A program made the translations under genes and the position numbers. The notes under the pieces are model-generated. The model saw only the letters and a program-made list of their open reading frames with translations, had not been told where the DNA came from and did not search any database. This document shows positions 1 through 5,350 of a stretch of DNA of 5,350 bases, piece after piece. The stretch's first letter is position 1; each line of letters opens with the position of its first letter. Source of the stretch: Candidatus Bathyarchaeota archaeon (GTDB lineage Archaea; Thermoproteota; Bathyarchaeia; Bathyarchaeales; Bathycorpusculaceae); NCBI GenBank assembly GCA_030626685.1, contig DAOUTL010000095.1, positions 1-5,350 of the forward strand. The letters run 5' to 3'.

Positions 1-580
1 CAGCCAGCTCTTTGACTGGATGTGGGAACGGGAAAACACTTGCGCCAAACATAACAAGTTTCGGCGGCCTATCCTCTGCCACGAGTTTTTCAATCCTGCT
101 TTTCGCCCGGTCCACATCAATAGTTAATTCCTTGTAGTCTAAGGGTAAATATTCAACAATTAAGCCGTGAACGGCGCCTGCTGTGCCTCCCAGCTTCTTC
201 TTACCCATAGTTATGTGTCCGCCAGCTGGAATTGACAAAGCCATCATTGTATCGCCAGGTTCTGTAAAAGCCGTGTAAACAACAAGATTTGCCACAACAC
301 CCGAAATTGGTCTGACATCCACAAACTCCGCATTGAAAAGTTTCTTCATGAGCTCGATGCATTTGAACTCAACCTGGTCTATGAAGCGGCAACCAGCATA
401 AACACGTTCTCCAGGCCATCCTTCAGCGTAGCGATTTCCAAAATCCGTTGTGAGGGTTTCGCGTACGGCTGGGCTTGGAACGTTTTCACTTGCTATAAGC
501 GGGATACATTCCTGAAACCATTTGTGATGTTGTTGGAGAAGGTCGAACACGTGATTATATTCATCTCGAACGGTTGACAT
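1..580 (-). CDS. glyA: Serine hydroxymethyltransferase, N-terminal part (cut by left window edge)
   Basis: PLP-dependent cytosolic enzyme that interconverts serine and glycine, passing the one-carbon unit to a folate or, in many archaea, a methanopterin-type carrier. About 193 residues are visible of a family length near 430; the C-terminal part, with the PLP-binding lysine, lies beyond position 1. Numbered from the ATG at 580, the family signatures appear in order: PLIASEN (27-33), NRYAEGWPGERVYAGC (49-64), the P-x-SG-x-x-AN loop (91-98), GGH (120-122, the His that stacks on PLP) and FGASVFPFPHPVKE (178-191), whose FPHPV ending I associate with archaeal versions. An in-frame ATG at 601 would add seven residues. 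I prefer 580 because an AGAGGA ribosome site (591-596) precedes it and a TATA-like box at 621-632 would put the transcript start near 600. No frameshift is seen. It is divergent from the Sec61-beta gene. Identification is very secure; the exact start and the carrier specificity are not. Confidence 0.96.
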   Translation of the reverse strand, partial: MSTVRDEYNHVFDLLQQHHKWFQECIPLIASENVPSPAVRETLTTDFGNRYAEGWPGERVYAGCRFIDQVEFKCIELMKKLFNAEFVDVRPISGVVANLVVYTAFTEPGDTMMALSIPAGGHITMGKKKLGGTAGAVHGLIVEYLPLDYKELTIDVDRAKSRIEKLVAEDRPPKLVMFGASVFPFPHPVKELA

Positions 581-590
581 TACAAACTCT

Positions 591-632
591 TCCTCTTGCA
601 TCACACTATTAGTGGTTTACAAATAAAAACTA
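591..632 (-). promoter_or_regulatory. Probable glyA promoter and ribosome-binding site
   Basis: On the minus strand the run GTTTTTATTT (complement of 621-630) resembles an archaeal TATA box. A start about 25 nt downstream falls near position 600. AGAGGA (complement of 591-596) then lies 10 nt before the ATG at 580, a slightly long but workable Shine-Dalgarno spacing. Together they favour the 580 start over 601. This rests on pattern and spacing only. Confidence 0.45.
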
Positions 633-650
633 TTTTGAAGCGACGTAACA

Positions 651-699
651 TTAATAATGGAGAAAACAATACGAGTTAGATGCCAGACTAAAAGAGGAG
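651..699 (+). promoter_or_regulatory. Probable Sec61-beta promoter and ribosome-binding site
   Basis: TTAATAAT at 651-658 is the best TATA-like box upstream of the small gene, with an expected transcript start near 680. GAGGAG at 694-699 is a strong Shine-Dalgarno sequence, 7 nt before the ATG at 707; it is the main support for that start. The box shares the 126-nt intergenic region with the opposed glyA promoter. The ribosome site is clear; the TATA assignment is tentative. Confidence 0.5.
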
Positions 700-706
700 C
701 TCTAGG

Positions 707-874
707 ATGAGCAAGAAAAAGAAAGAGAAAAAGGCGCCAATGCCCGCTGCAAGCGCGGGGCTACTCAGATTCTTTGAAGAAGAAACTGAAGGCATTAAAG
801 TTAGACCCGAAATACTTGTGGGTTTAGCAGTAGCATTAATAGTTGTATGCGTTCTAGCGCATGTGTTCTTCTAG
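707..874 (+). CDS. secG: Preprotein translocase subunit Sec61-beta (archaeal SecG/Sbh)
   Basis: Small tail-anchored subunit of the archaeal SecYE-beta protein-conducting channel in the cytoplasmic membrane; it is non-essential for the pore in studied systems but assists translocation. The 55-residue product has the expected plan: a Lys-rich cytosolic N-terminus (K3-K9), a Pro/Ala linker, the conserved AGLLRFFEEETEGIKVRPE segment (17-35) and one hydrophobic helix (about 36-55) running to the C-terminus. Length matches archaeal Sec61-beta proteins (roughly 50-60 residues). The start is set by GAGGAG 7 nt upstream. The gene is divergent from glyA and convergent with the Sm-like gene, its stop lying 10 nt from that gene's stop. 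Its shortness makes it easy to miss in automatic annotation. No other translocon gene is in the window, which is usual for this subunit. Confidence 0.93.
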   Translation: MSKKKKEKKAPMPAASAGLLRFFEEETEGIKVRPEILVGLAVALIVVCVLAHVFF

Positions 875-884
875 ACTGATAACG

Positions 885-1172
885 TTAACGACGAGAAGGC
901 ATGTGCAAAACTTCTATTCGCTGGACAGAATTAAGATGAACAAATATTTCACTTCGTTCTTCTCTGCTTGCAACCTGCGGTATGGGCTGAGCAATGGTTG
1001 CACGCAGTATGACGGCTTCGGCGTCTGAAAGCCATATCCCAGCAGGTTCACGAGTTACAGCCGCCAAAGTCCCTTCAAAACCATAGGAAGGATCCATGAT
1101 CACCCGTATTTTCTTGCCTAGATTTTTTTCAAGCATATGAAATATCGTTGGCGGTATACCTTTCTCTGGCAT
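885..1172 (-). CDS. Small Sm-like (Lsm) domain protein, diverged
   Basis: Ninety-five residues that fit the Sm fold, whose members form rings that usually bind U-rich RNA. Residues 9-25 make the N-terminal helix and first strand (FHMLEKNLGKKIRVI). F32-E-G-T-L36 matches the strand-2 G-x-L core of the Sm1 motif, and 46-50 (IWLSD) the third strand. Residues 76-89 (IFVHLNSVQRIEVL) sit where the Sm2 motif is expected. The usual RNA-contacting Asn of Sm1 and the R-G dipeptide of Sm2 are not apparent, so RNA binding by the standard site is uncertain. A longer loop (about 57-74) separates the two motifs. There is no clear Shine-Dalgarno before the ATG at 1172, but a TATA-like run at 1200-1212 would start the transcript almost at the ATG, suggesting a leaderless mRNA. 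Another small beta-barrel RNA- or protein-binding module remains possible. Confidence 0.72.
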   Translation of the reverse strand: MPEKGIPPTIFHMLEKNLGKKIRVIMDPSYGFEGTLAAVTREPAGIWLSDAEAVILRATIAQPIPQVASREERSEIFVHLNSVQRIEVLHMPSRR

Positions 1173-1199
1173 TGTGTTCGCAAAGTGATAAATTGGCGC

Positions 1200-1212
1200 T
1201 TTAAAGATAAAA
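1200..1212 (-). promoter_or_regulatory. Probable TATA box of the Sm-like gene
   Basis: The minus strand reads TTTTATCTTTAAA here (complement of 1200-1212), an AT-rich archaeal TATA-like element. A start 25-30 nt downstream would fall close to the ATG at 1172, so the message would be nearly leaderless, in line with the missing Shine-Dalgarno sequence. Assigned on spacing and composition only. Confidence 0.4.
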
Positions 1213-1313
1213 CAGTTGCCCTTTCTGAGGTATATTGCACTAATGTTGCAGTAGTGTTCACAAAATGTTTTATTACATTCATTTTTCAGTGTTCATGTTA
1301 AAATCCGTAGGCT

Positions 1314-1339
1314 ACCCTATGTATTAATTATTTTAGGGT
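1314..1339. repeat. Short inverted repeat ACCCTA / TAGGGT
   Basis: Six-base arms at 1314-1319 and 1334-1339 are perfect reverse complements around a 14-nt AT-rich spacer. On the plus strand the second arm is followed by a T-rich run (GTTTTAAATTT). It could be a weak hairpin or a protein site, but no gene ends just upstream on either strand, so a terminator role is not supported by the context. Confidence 0.35.
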
Positions 1340-1349
1340 GTTTTAAATT

Positions 1350-1377
1350 TCGTGATAATATTTATGCAGGTTCACGA
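1350..1377. promoter_or_regulatory. Inverted repeat TCGTGA / TCACGA flanking a TATA-like stretch
   Basis: Perfect six-base arms at 1350-1355 and 1372-1377 are separated by 16 nt, so their centres are 22 bp apart, about two helical turns. The spacer contains TAATATTTAT (1357-1366), itself TATA-like. The arrangement would suit a dimeric regulator near the DUF2070 promoter. Six-base arms can arise by chance in a region of this size, so this is a candidate operator only. Confidence 0.3.
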
Positions 1378-1379
1378 CA

Positions 1380-1425
1380 CTTTAATATGCTTGACATTCT
1401 CTCATAGAAAATTCACCTGAGAGGA
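1380..1425 (+). promoter_or_regulatory. Probable DUF2070 promoter and ribosome-binding site
   Basis: CTTTAATAT at 1380-1388 is TATA-like and predicts a transcript start near 1410. GAGAGGA at 1419-1425 is a good Shine-Dalgarno sequence: 8 nt before the ATG at 1434 and 5 nt before the adjoining GTG at 1431. The spacing favours ATG 1434. A second TATA-like run at 1357-1366 is an alternative. Confidence 0.5.
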
Positions 1426-1433
1426 TAAGTGTG

Positions 1434-3254
1434 ATGGCTGAAGATTCATTAAGTCGGTCTGTGGATAAAGCGGTTAAACATTATTCATCGCTGTTTACGC
1501 TTCCATCATACGGAAAAGTACTTTTATTTTTGGCTTTCACTTGTGTAGGTGGTGGGTTGCTTTCCACAGTTATTCTCTTTCCCTCCCTCGAGGGCCTAGT
1601 TAACGGATTATTTTTTGGCTTTTCCCTGTTCCTTTTGAATTTATTGTTGGATTATGTTACAAGTAGAGGGGTTTTAAAGCAAGACCCTATTTACAGTTTG
1701 AGGAGAACTGCTGCACTTTCCCTTTTTTGCTGGATTTTATGGTTTTCGTTTATTTCCGTAGGCGCTGCTGTCGCCGTTTTGTTTAATGATTTATTATTGT
1801 GGGTTAAACTTTGCCTTTTCGGCTTTTCAGCAGTCCTCATTCTACGCTTAATAGTTTTTAGCTCAACATCTTTCATCAACCGTAATCGGCTTCTCGCGGC
1901 TTCCTTTCTTCAACCGTTTTCGTGTATAATTCCATTTTTGATGCTTTGGGTAAGAATAGGCTACTCTGTCACATTTCCTATGTTATTATTCTTCATCTTT
2001 TCACCAGTAGTAGCTGTTCTTTCAAGTTTCTTCTTCATTTCTCTTTTGAATCTTGTAAGCGAACAAACGCTCGGGATTCCTTCCGCATCTCTTTTTAAGG
2101 CTTTTTTGCTTAATTGGATAGTAGGCTTAAACGCTCCTTTGGAAGGTTTTCTTGAAAAGTTAGGCGAAGAGAAAGACATTGAGGTTTCCATAATAAAGTT
2201 CGATGCTTCTAAGCCTAAGGCGGTCATTGTTACTCCATCTGTTCATCCAGGTCCCTTTAAAAATGTTGGAAGCAGTCTTTTGCCTTTTATGCTTAAAACA
2301 GCTTTAGAGAAGGAACTTGACTGCGTTGCTTGTGTGCCTCATGGCTTGCTTGGTCACGAACTTGATTTGGCTTCTCAACTGCAGAATCAAAAAATCATTA
2401 ACCACATTATTGCATCTGTAGGCTTCAAAGCCTCTGAGACAAAGGCATCTCGTTTCGTTAAGATTAGTGATGGTGTAGCTACTGTGTGCTGCCAGATTTT
2501 CGGTAAATCTGCCTTTCTTTCGTTTACCCTTGCACCAAAAACGACAGAAGATTTGCCGCAAGAATTAGGTCTATTTGTTCATCAAGAAGCAGAAAAACAC
2601 GGTTTAAAATTGTGTGTTGTGACTAACGCGCATAATAGCGTCAACGGGATGGTAGATGCGCATGAAGCTTTGAACGCATTGAAAACGGTTGCAGTTGCAT
2701 GCCTAGAGAAGGTTGTTTCTATGCGGCAGTCACCATTTGAAGTTGGTGCCGCCACCGTTATGCCGAGAGAGTTCAGCCTTGAAGATGGTATGGGACCCGG
2801 CGGCATCACCGTCGTCGTAGTCAAAGTTGGTAAACAAAAAACTGCCTATGTGGTTATTGACGGCAACAACATGGTTTATGGGCTGCGTGAAAAAATCCTT
2901 TCAGCTCTTAACTCCATAGGCATTGACGAAGGCGAGGTTTTCACGACAGATACACATGCGGTAAACGCTGTGATATTGAACAAACGTGGATATCACCCTG
3001 TTGGCGATGTCATGAACCATGAAAAACTGATTAGTTATATCAGGAAGGCGACTCTTGCTGCTATGTCAAATTTAGAGCGTACAAAAGTAAAATGCCGAAC
3101 AGAAACAGTTCTTAACATTAAGGTTATCGGAGCAAAACAGCTGGAAACGTTGTGTCTCCTTACGGATAGAACTCTTCAAAGAGCCAAGAAAATAGTTGTT
3201 CCTATCTTTGCGACAGCTGGTCTTCTTTTAACATTGTTTTTGACATTTGTCTAA
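1434..3254 (+). CDS. DUF2070 family membrane protein, function unknown
   Basis: Large archaeal membrane protein of the uncharacterised DUF2070 family (recalled as COG3356), about 606 residues as expected. Numbered from ATG 1434, six hydrophobic segments lie at about 28-50, 54-75, 91-117, 120-142, 153-178 and 180-209; a seventh at about 588-605 anchors the C-terminus. Arg/Lys-rich loops (78-91 and 149-152) and the Arg/Lys run before the last helix suggest by the positive-inside rule that the N-terminus and the soluble domain (about 235-585) face the cytoplasm. The soluble domain holds the family's HPGPF signature (271-275) followed by GSS (279-281), then PHGLLGHELD (302-311), NAHNS (398-402), DAHEAL (408-413), TDTHAVNAV (505-513) and YHPVGD (520-525). 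These His/Asp clusters look like metal-binding or hydrolytic residues, which is my inference. The GTG at 1431 is an alternative start adding one residue. porG follows after 58 nt on the same strand. Confidence 0.88.
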   Translation: MAEDSLSRSVDKAVKHYSSLFTLPSYGKVLLFLAFTCVGGGLLSTVILFPSLEGLVNGLFFGFSLFLLNLLLDYVTSRGVLKQDPIYSLRRTAALSLFCWILWFSFISVGAAVAVLFNDLLLWVKLCLFGFSAVLILRLIVFSSTSFINRNRLLAASFLQPFSCIIPFLMLWVRIGYSVTFPMLLFFIFSPVVAVLSSFFFISLLNLVSEQTLGIPSASLFKAFLLNWIVGLNAPLEGFLEKLGEEKDIEVSIIKFDASKPKAVIVTPSVHPGPFKNVGSSLLPFMLKTALEKELDCVACVPHGLLGHELDLASQLQNQKIINHIIASVGFKASETKASRFVKISDGVATVCCQIFGKSAFLSFTLAPKTTEDLPQELGLFVHQEAEKHGLKLCVVTNAHNSVNGMVDAHEALNALKTVAVACLEKVVSMRQSPFEVGAATVMPREFSLEDGMGPGGITVVVVKVGKQKTAYVVIDGNNMVYGLREKILSALNSIGIDEGEVFTTDTHAVNAVILNKRGYHPVGDVMNHEKLISYIRKATLAAMSNLERTKVKCRTETVLNIKVIGAKQLETLCLLTDRTLQRAKKIVVPIFATAGLLLTLFLTFV

Positions 3255-3312
3255 GCTAACACTAATAAGGTTGAAGATTTCACTCCTTTATTTCCAACGA
3301 GGGGGAGAAACC
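3255..3312 (+). promoter_or_regulatory. DUF2070-porG gap with strong ribosome-binding site
   Basis: The purine run GAGGGGGAG at 3299-3307 ends 5 nt before the GTG at 3313 and decides that start. CTAATAAG (3262-3269) is weakly TATA-like and could give a transcript start near 3290, so porG may have its own promoter as well as read-through from DUF2070. The T-rich stretch around 3285-3293 is too close to the start to serve with this ribosome site. The ribosome site is clear; the promoter is speculative. Confidence 0.5.
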
Positions 3313-3867
3313 GTGCTTAAGGAAATTAGGATTCACGGTCGTGGCGGACAAGGAAGTGTCACCGCCGCACAGTTGTTGGCTCACGCCGCTTTTATCGAAG
3401 GCAAGCATGTTCAAGCTTTTCCATATTTCGGAGCTGAACGCCGAGGTGCTCCTGTGAAAGCCTTCGCAAGGATAAGCGACGAACCAATACTTGTGCACAG
3501 CCAAGTTTACAATCCTGACTATGTGATAATCTTATCGCCTGAACTAACGCAAGTCATAGATGTGACTGAAGGCTTGAAAAAAGACGGATTGGTTCTCATG
3601 AACACAACAAAGAAGCCTGAAGAGATTAATTTAAACGGTTGGCGGACAGCCACCGTTGATGCAACTGGAATTGCACTTGAATTAGGATTGCTTGTCGCTG
3701 GATTTCCGGTTGTTAACACGGCGATTGTAGGGGCCTTTGCCAAAACAACAGGTGAAGTTAAGCTGGAGAGCATTTTGAAAACTATAAGAGAAACATGGTC
3801 TGGAAGTGTTGGAGAAAAAAACGCTAGGGCAGCGGAACTTGCCTATGAACGATTATTAACAGGATAG
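3313..3867 (+). CDS. porG: Pyruvate/2-oxoacid:ferredoxin oxidoreductase, gamma subunit
   Basis: Gamma subunit of the CoA-dependent oxidoreductases that convert pyruvate (or a related 2-oxoacid) plus CoA and oxidised ferredoxin to acyl-CoA, CO2 and reduced ferredoxin, in either direction, in the cytoplasm. The 184-residue product is the usual length for a separate gamma chain. It opens directly with the family strand-loop KEIRIHGRGGQGSVTAAQLL (3-22), followed by FPYFGAERRGAPVKAF (36-51). The segment PDYVIILSPELT and the FPVVNTAIVGAFAKTTG stretch are also typical. I chose the GTG at 3313 because of the strong purine-rich ribosome site just upstream; an ATG at 3247 overlaps the DUF2070 end and would add 22 non-family residues. 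The flavoprotein gene starts 8 nt after the stop, so the two are probably cotranscribed. Substrate cannot be fixed from gamma alone: the 2-oxoglutarate, 2-oxoisovalerate and indolepyruvate enzymes have related subunits. Confidence 0.93.
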   Translation: MLKEIRIHGRGGQGSVTAAQLLAHAAFIEGKHVQAFPYFGAERRGAPVKAFARISDEPILVHSQVYNPDYVIILSPELTQVIDVTEGLKKDGLVLMNTTKKPEEINLNGWRTATVDATGIALELGLLVAGFPVVNTAIVGAFAKTTGEVKLESILKTIRETWSGSVGEKNARAAELAYERLLTG

Positions 3868-3875
3868 CGAAGTTA

Positions 3876-5350
3876 ATGGTTGCGGTTCCAAAAACCCGTA
3901 AAGAGATGCCAGTTACAGCGTTATCTGTTCCAACTATTGGCAGTGCAGGAAAAACTGGTTTTTGGAGGGATTTTAGACCAGTTTGGGTTGAACTTGTTTC
4001 TCCATGCGCCTATAATTGTCCAGCTAATAATCATATCCCTAAAATTTTTGAAGAAATTAGGAATGGAAAACTTGACGAAGCAGCAAAAATCTTCTTAGAA
4101 ACCAATCCTTTCCCATCCATCACTGGAAGAGTTTGCCCTCACTTTTGTGAGCAACATTGTAATCGCAGTGAATATGATGAAGCCATATCTATAAGGTCTG
4201 TAGAACGGTTCTTAGGCGACTACATTCTTGAAAAGAAAGGTGAAAGCAGCTTTCATGAGATTTCTGCTGGAACAGATAAAAAGGTCGCTATAGTAGGTTC
4301 CGGACCTGCTGGTCTTTCAGCAGCCTTTTACCTAAGAAAAATGGGACACAAAGTAACGGTATTTGAAAGTGAGGAAAAACCAGGTGGCATGCTCACCTAT
4401 GGAATACCACAGTACAGGCTTCCAAAGCAAATAGTAGAGAAAGAGGTAACTGCGCTTACAAAAATGGGCGTGGAAATCAAAACAGGAACAGCCATAGGTA
4501 AAGATGTGAAGTTTGAGGATATTATGAAAGGGTTTAGCGCGGTGTTATTAGCGATAGGTGCGTGGAAAGAGCGGGACATTGGAATACCCGGCGAAGAACT
4601 GATGATGTCAGGTTCAGAATTCCTAAAAGAGGTAAACAAAGGATTAAGGGAACCTCCGGGGATGACTGTGGCGGTGATAGGTGGGGGAAACGTTAGCATA
4701 GATGTTGCCAGAACCCTAAAGAGACTAGGCGCCAAACCAACAGTTCTTTACAGGCGAACTGAAAAGGAAATGCCCGCAATAGGTGAAGAAATACAGAAAG
4801 CAAAAGAAGACGGGATAGAATTTCGCTTCCTGACACAACCGATAGAGGCATCAAAAAAGAACGGGAAAATTGCGCTTAAATGTATTAGGATGAGGCTTGG
4901 AGAACCTGATGCCACTGGAAGGGGAAGACCAATACCAATCGAGGGGTCGGAATTCACTTTAGAGTTTGATGCAGCCGTAAAGGCGATAGGTGAAAAGCCG
5001 GACACAACATGGATTCCTAAACAGCTCCTGAATAAGCAAGGCTGGATAAAAGCGGATCCAGCAACAGGTTTTGTCGGCGAGAATGTATTTGCAGCGGGAG
5101 ACCTAACTTCAGGTCCAGCAACGGTGGTTGAAGCTATAGCCACTGGGAGAAAGACGGCGAAGAGCGTAAACCAGTATCTGCGAAGAGAAGAAATAAAGCC
5201 TGAAGTCTCTCTGGCAAAACCTGTGGAAATCGGAGAAATAAACATAGAATACTATGAACCTAAAGAAAGAGTGAAAACGTTTAGGTTGCCACCTGAAGAA
5301 AGAACAAAATCATTGGACAGAGAGGAGACCTTAGGTGTAAGCTTAGAAGA
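3876..5350 (+). CDS. GltD-like NAD(P)H/FAD oxidoreductase with PorD-like N-terminal segment (cut by right edge)
   Basis: Flavoprotein related to the glutamate synthase small subunit; 491 codons are visible with no stop or frameshift. Residues 26-36 (KTGFWRDFRPV) resemble the lead-in of PorD, the ferredoxin-type subunit of pyruvate:ferredoxin oxidoreductase. An Fe-S domain follows with C44, C48, C87, C91 and C95 and the signature TGRVCP (83-88). Next come an FAD-binding fold with GSGPAG (141-146) and the acidic strand end E164, then PGGMLTYGIP (169-178), an AIGAW segment (226-230), and a second dinucleotide fold with GGGNVSID (269-276) and Y-R-R (292-294), a pair that favours NADPH. The FAD-closing motif FAAGD-x-x-S-G-P lies near 405-414. 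The tail after about 440 is charged; related fused proteins often end in a two-[4Fe-4S] ferredoxin domain, which would lie outside the window. Start: ATG 3876, 8 nt after porG, with AGGA at 3861-3864 (11-nt spacing) and likely coupling. Probable role: moving electrons between ferredoxin and NAD(P)H. True glutamate synthase is unlikely beside porG. Confidence 0.88.
   Translation, partial: MVAVPKTRKEMPVTALSVPTIGSAGKTGFWRDFRPVWVELVSPCAYNCPANNHIPKIFEEIRNGKLDEAAKIFLETNPFPSITGRVCPHFCEQHCNRSEYDEAISIRSVERFLGDYILEKKGESSFHEISAGTDKKVAIVGSGPAGLSAAFYLRKMGHKVTVFESEEKPGGMLTYGIPQYRLPKQIVEKEVTALTKMGVEIKTGTAIGKDVKFEDIMKGFSAVLLAIGAWKERDIGIPGEELMMSGSEFLKEVNKGLREPPGMTVAVIGGGNVSIDVARTLKRLGAKPTVLYRRTEKEMPAIGEEIQKAKEDGIEFRFLTQPIEASKKNGKIALKCIRMRLGEPDATGRGRPIPIEGSEFTLEFDAAVKAIGEKPDTTWIPKQLLNKQGWIKADPATGFVGENVFAAGDLTSGPATVVEAIATGRKTAKSVNQYLRREEIKPEVSLAKPVEIGEINIEYYEPKERVKTFRLPPEERTKSLDREETLGVSLE

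Larger units (their letters stand above)
1173..1433. other. AT-rich divergent intergenic region without a gene
   Basis: This 261-nt stretch separates the leftward Sm-like gene from the rightward DUF2070 gene. I see no convincing coding frame and no tRNA-like fold. It holds the two outward promoters, several short inverted repeats (listed separately) and an 8-bp direct repeat AGTGTTCA at 1253-1260 and 1288-1295. It is longer than two minimal archaeal promoters need, so regulatory sites or a small RNA are possible but not shown. Confidence 0.6.

Noticed and set aside
1238..1295. Short repeats CACTA/TAGTG and the direct repeat AGTGTTCA in the intergenic region
   Set aside because: The units are 5-8 bp, occur only as pairs, and are expected by chance in AT-rich DNA; there is no regular spacing as in a CRISPR array or iteron set.
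1314..1350. Hairpin ACCCTA/TAGGGT followed by T-rich DNA as a transcription terminator
   Set aside because: No gene ends upstream on the plus strand, the stem is only 6 bp with a 14-nt loop, and archaeal termination does not usually need such a hairpin.
1691..2824. Several minus-strand open frames of 62-88 codons inside the DUF2070 gene
   Set aside because: They lie antisense to a well-supported gene, resemble no known family, and have no promoter or ribosome-site support.
3247..3312. An upstream ATG at 3247 extending PorG by 22 residues and overlapping the DUF2070 gene by 8 nt
   Set aside because: The extra residues do not resemble the family, whose members begin at the strand before GRGGQG. 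The strong GAGGGGGAG site lies just before the GTG at 3313, inside the extension.
3280..3773. Two minus-strand open frames opposite porG
   Set aside because: They are antisense frames of a clearly recognised gene, with Ser/Thr/Pro-rich translations of low information.
3880..4098. A 72-codon plus-strand open frame overlapping the start of the flavoprotein gene
   Set aside because: It is another frame over the PorD-like and Fe-S segment of the flavoprotein, whose own frame shows clear family motifs without interruption.
4397..5245. Two minus-strand open frames of 112 and 165 codons opposite the flavoprotein gene
   Set aside because: They are Ser/Pro/Ile-rich antisense shadows of the GltD-like coding frame, which carries both dinucleotide-binding motifs.

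Overview
The window reads as an ordinary stretch of archaeal chromosome. Four things point to Archaea: a Sec61-beta type translocon subunit, a small Sm-like (Lsm) protein, a DUF2070 membrane protein (a family known to me only from archaea), and an archaeal-style serine hydroxymethyltransferase. AT-rich TATA-like boxes also lie at suitable distances upstream of the start codons. The mix with a ferredoxin-dependent 2-oxoacid oxidoreductase locus would suit an anaerobe, for example a Bathyarchaeia-like or other TACK lineage. That placement is a guess; the sequence alone does not prove it.

Left part (1-1172): a 5'-proximal piece of glyA runs leftward off the window edge. It is divergent from a 55-codon Sec61-beta gene that is short and easily missed. 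This small gene converges, with a 10-nt gap, on a leftward gene for a diverged Sm-like protein.

Middle (1173-3254): about 260 bp of AT-rich DNA without a gene separates the divergent Sm-like and DUF2070 genes. It holds promoter-like boxes for both and two short inverted repeats, one of which brackets a TATA-like stretch. The DUF2070 gene encodes a protein of about 606 residues with six N-terminal membrane segments, a large soluble domain rich in conserved-looking His/Asp motifs, and one C-terminal membrane anchor. Its function is not known.

Right part (3313-5350): a rightward cluster begins with the gamma subunit of a pyruvate/2-oxoacid:ferredoxin oxidoreductase (porG). Eight nucleotides later comes a gene, cut by the right edge, for a glutamate-synthase-small-subunit-like NAD(P)H/FAD flavoprotein. 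Its N-terminus carries a segment resembling the lead-in of PorD, the delta/ferredoxin subunit of the same oxidoreductases. The two genes probably form an operon that continues with the alpha and beta subunits outside the window. The flavoprotein may pass electrons between ferredoxin and NAD(P)H.

I found no CRISPR array, tRNA, rRNA, insertion sequence or phage gene. The points most worth a second look are the flavoprotein-PorG pairing with its PorD-like lead and reduced cysteine set, and the uncharacterised DUF2070 protein.
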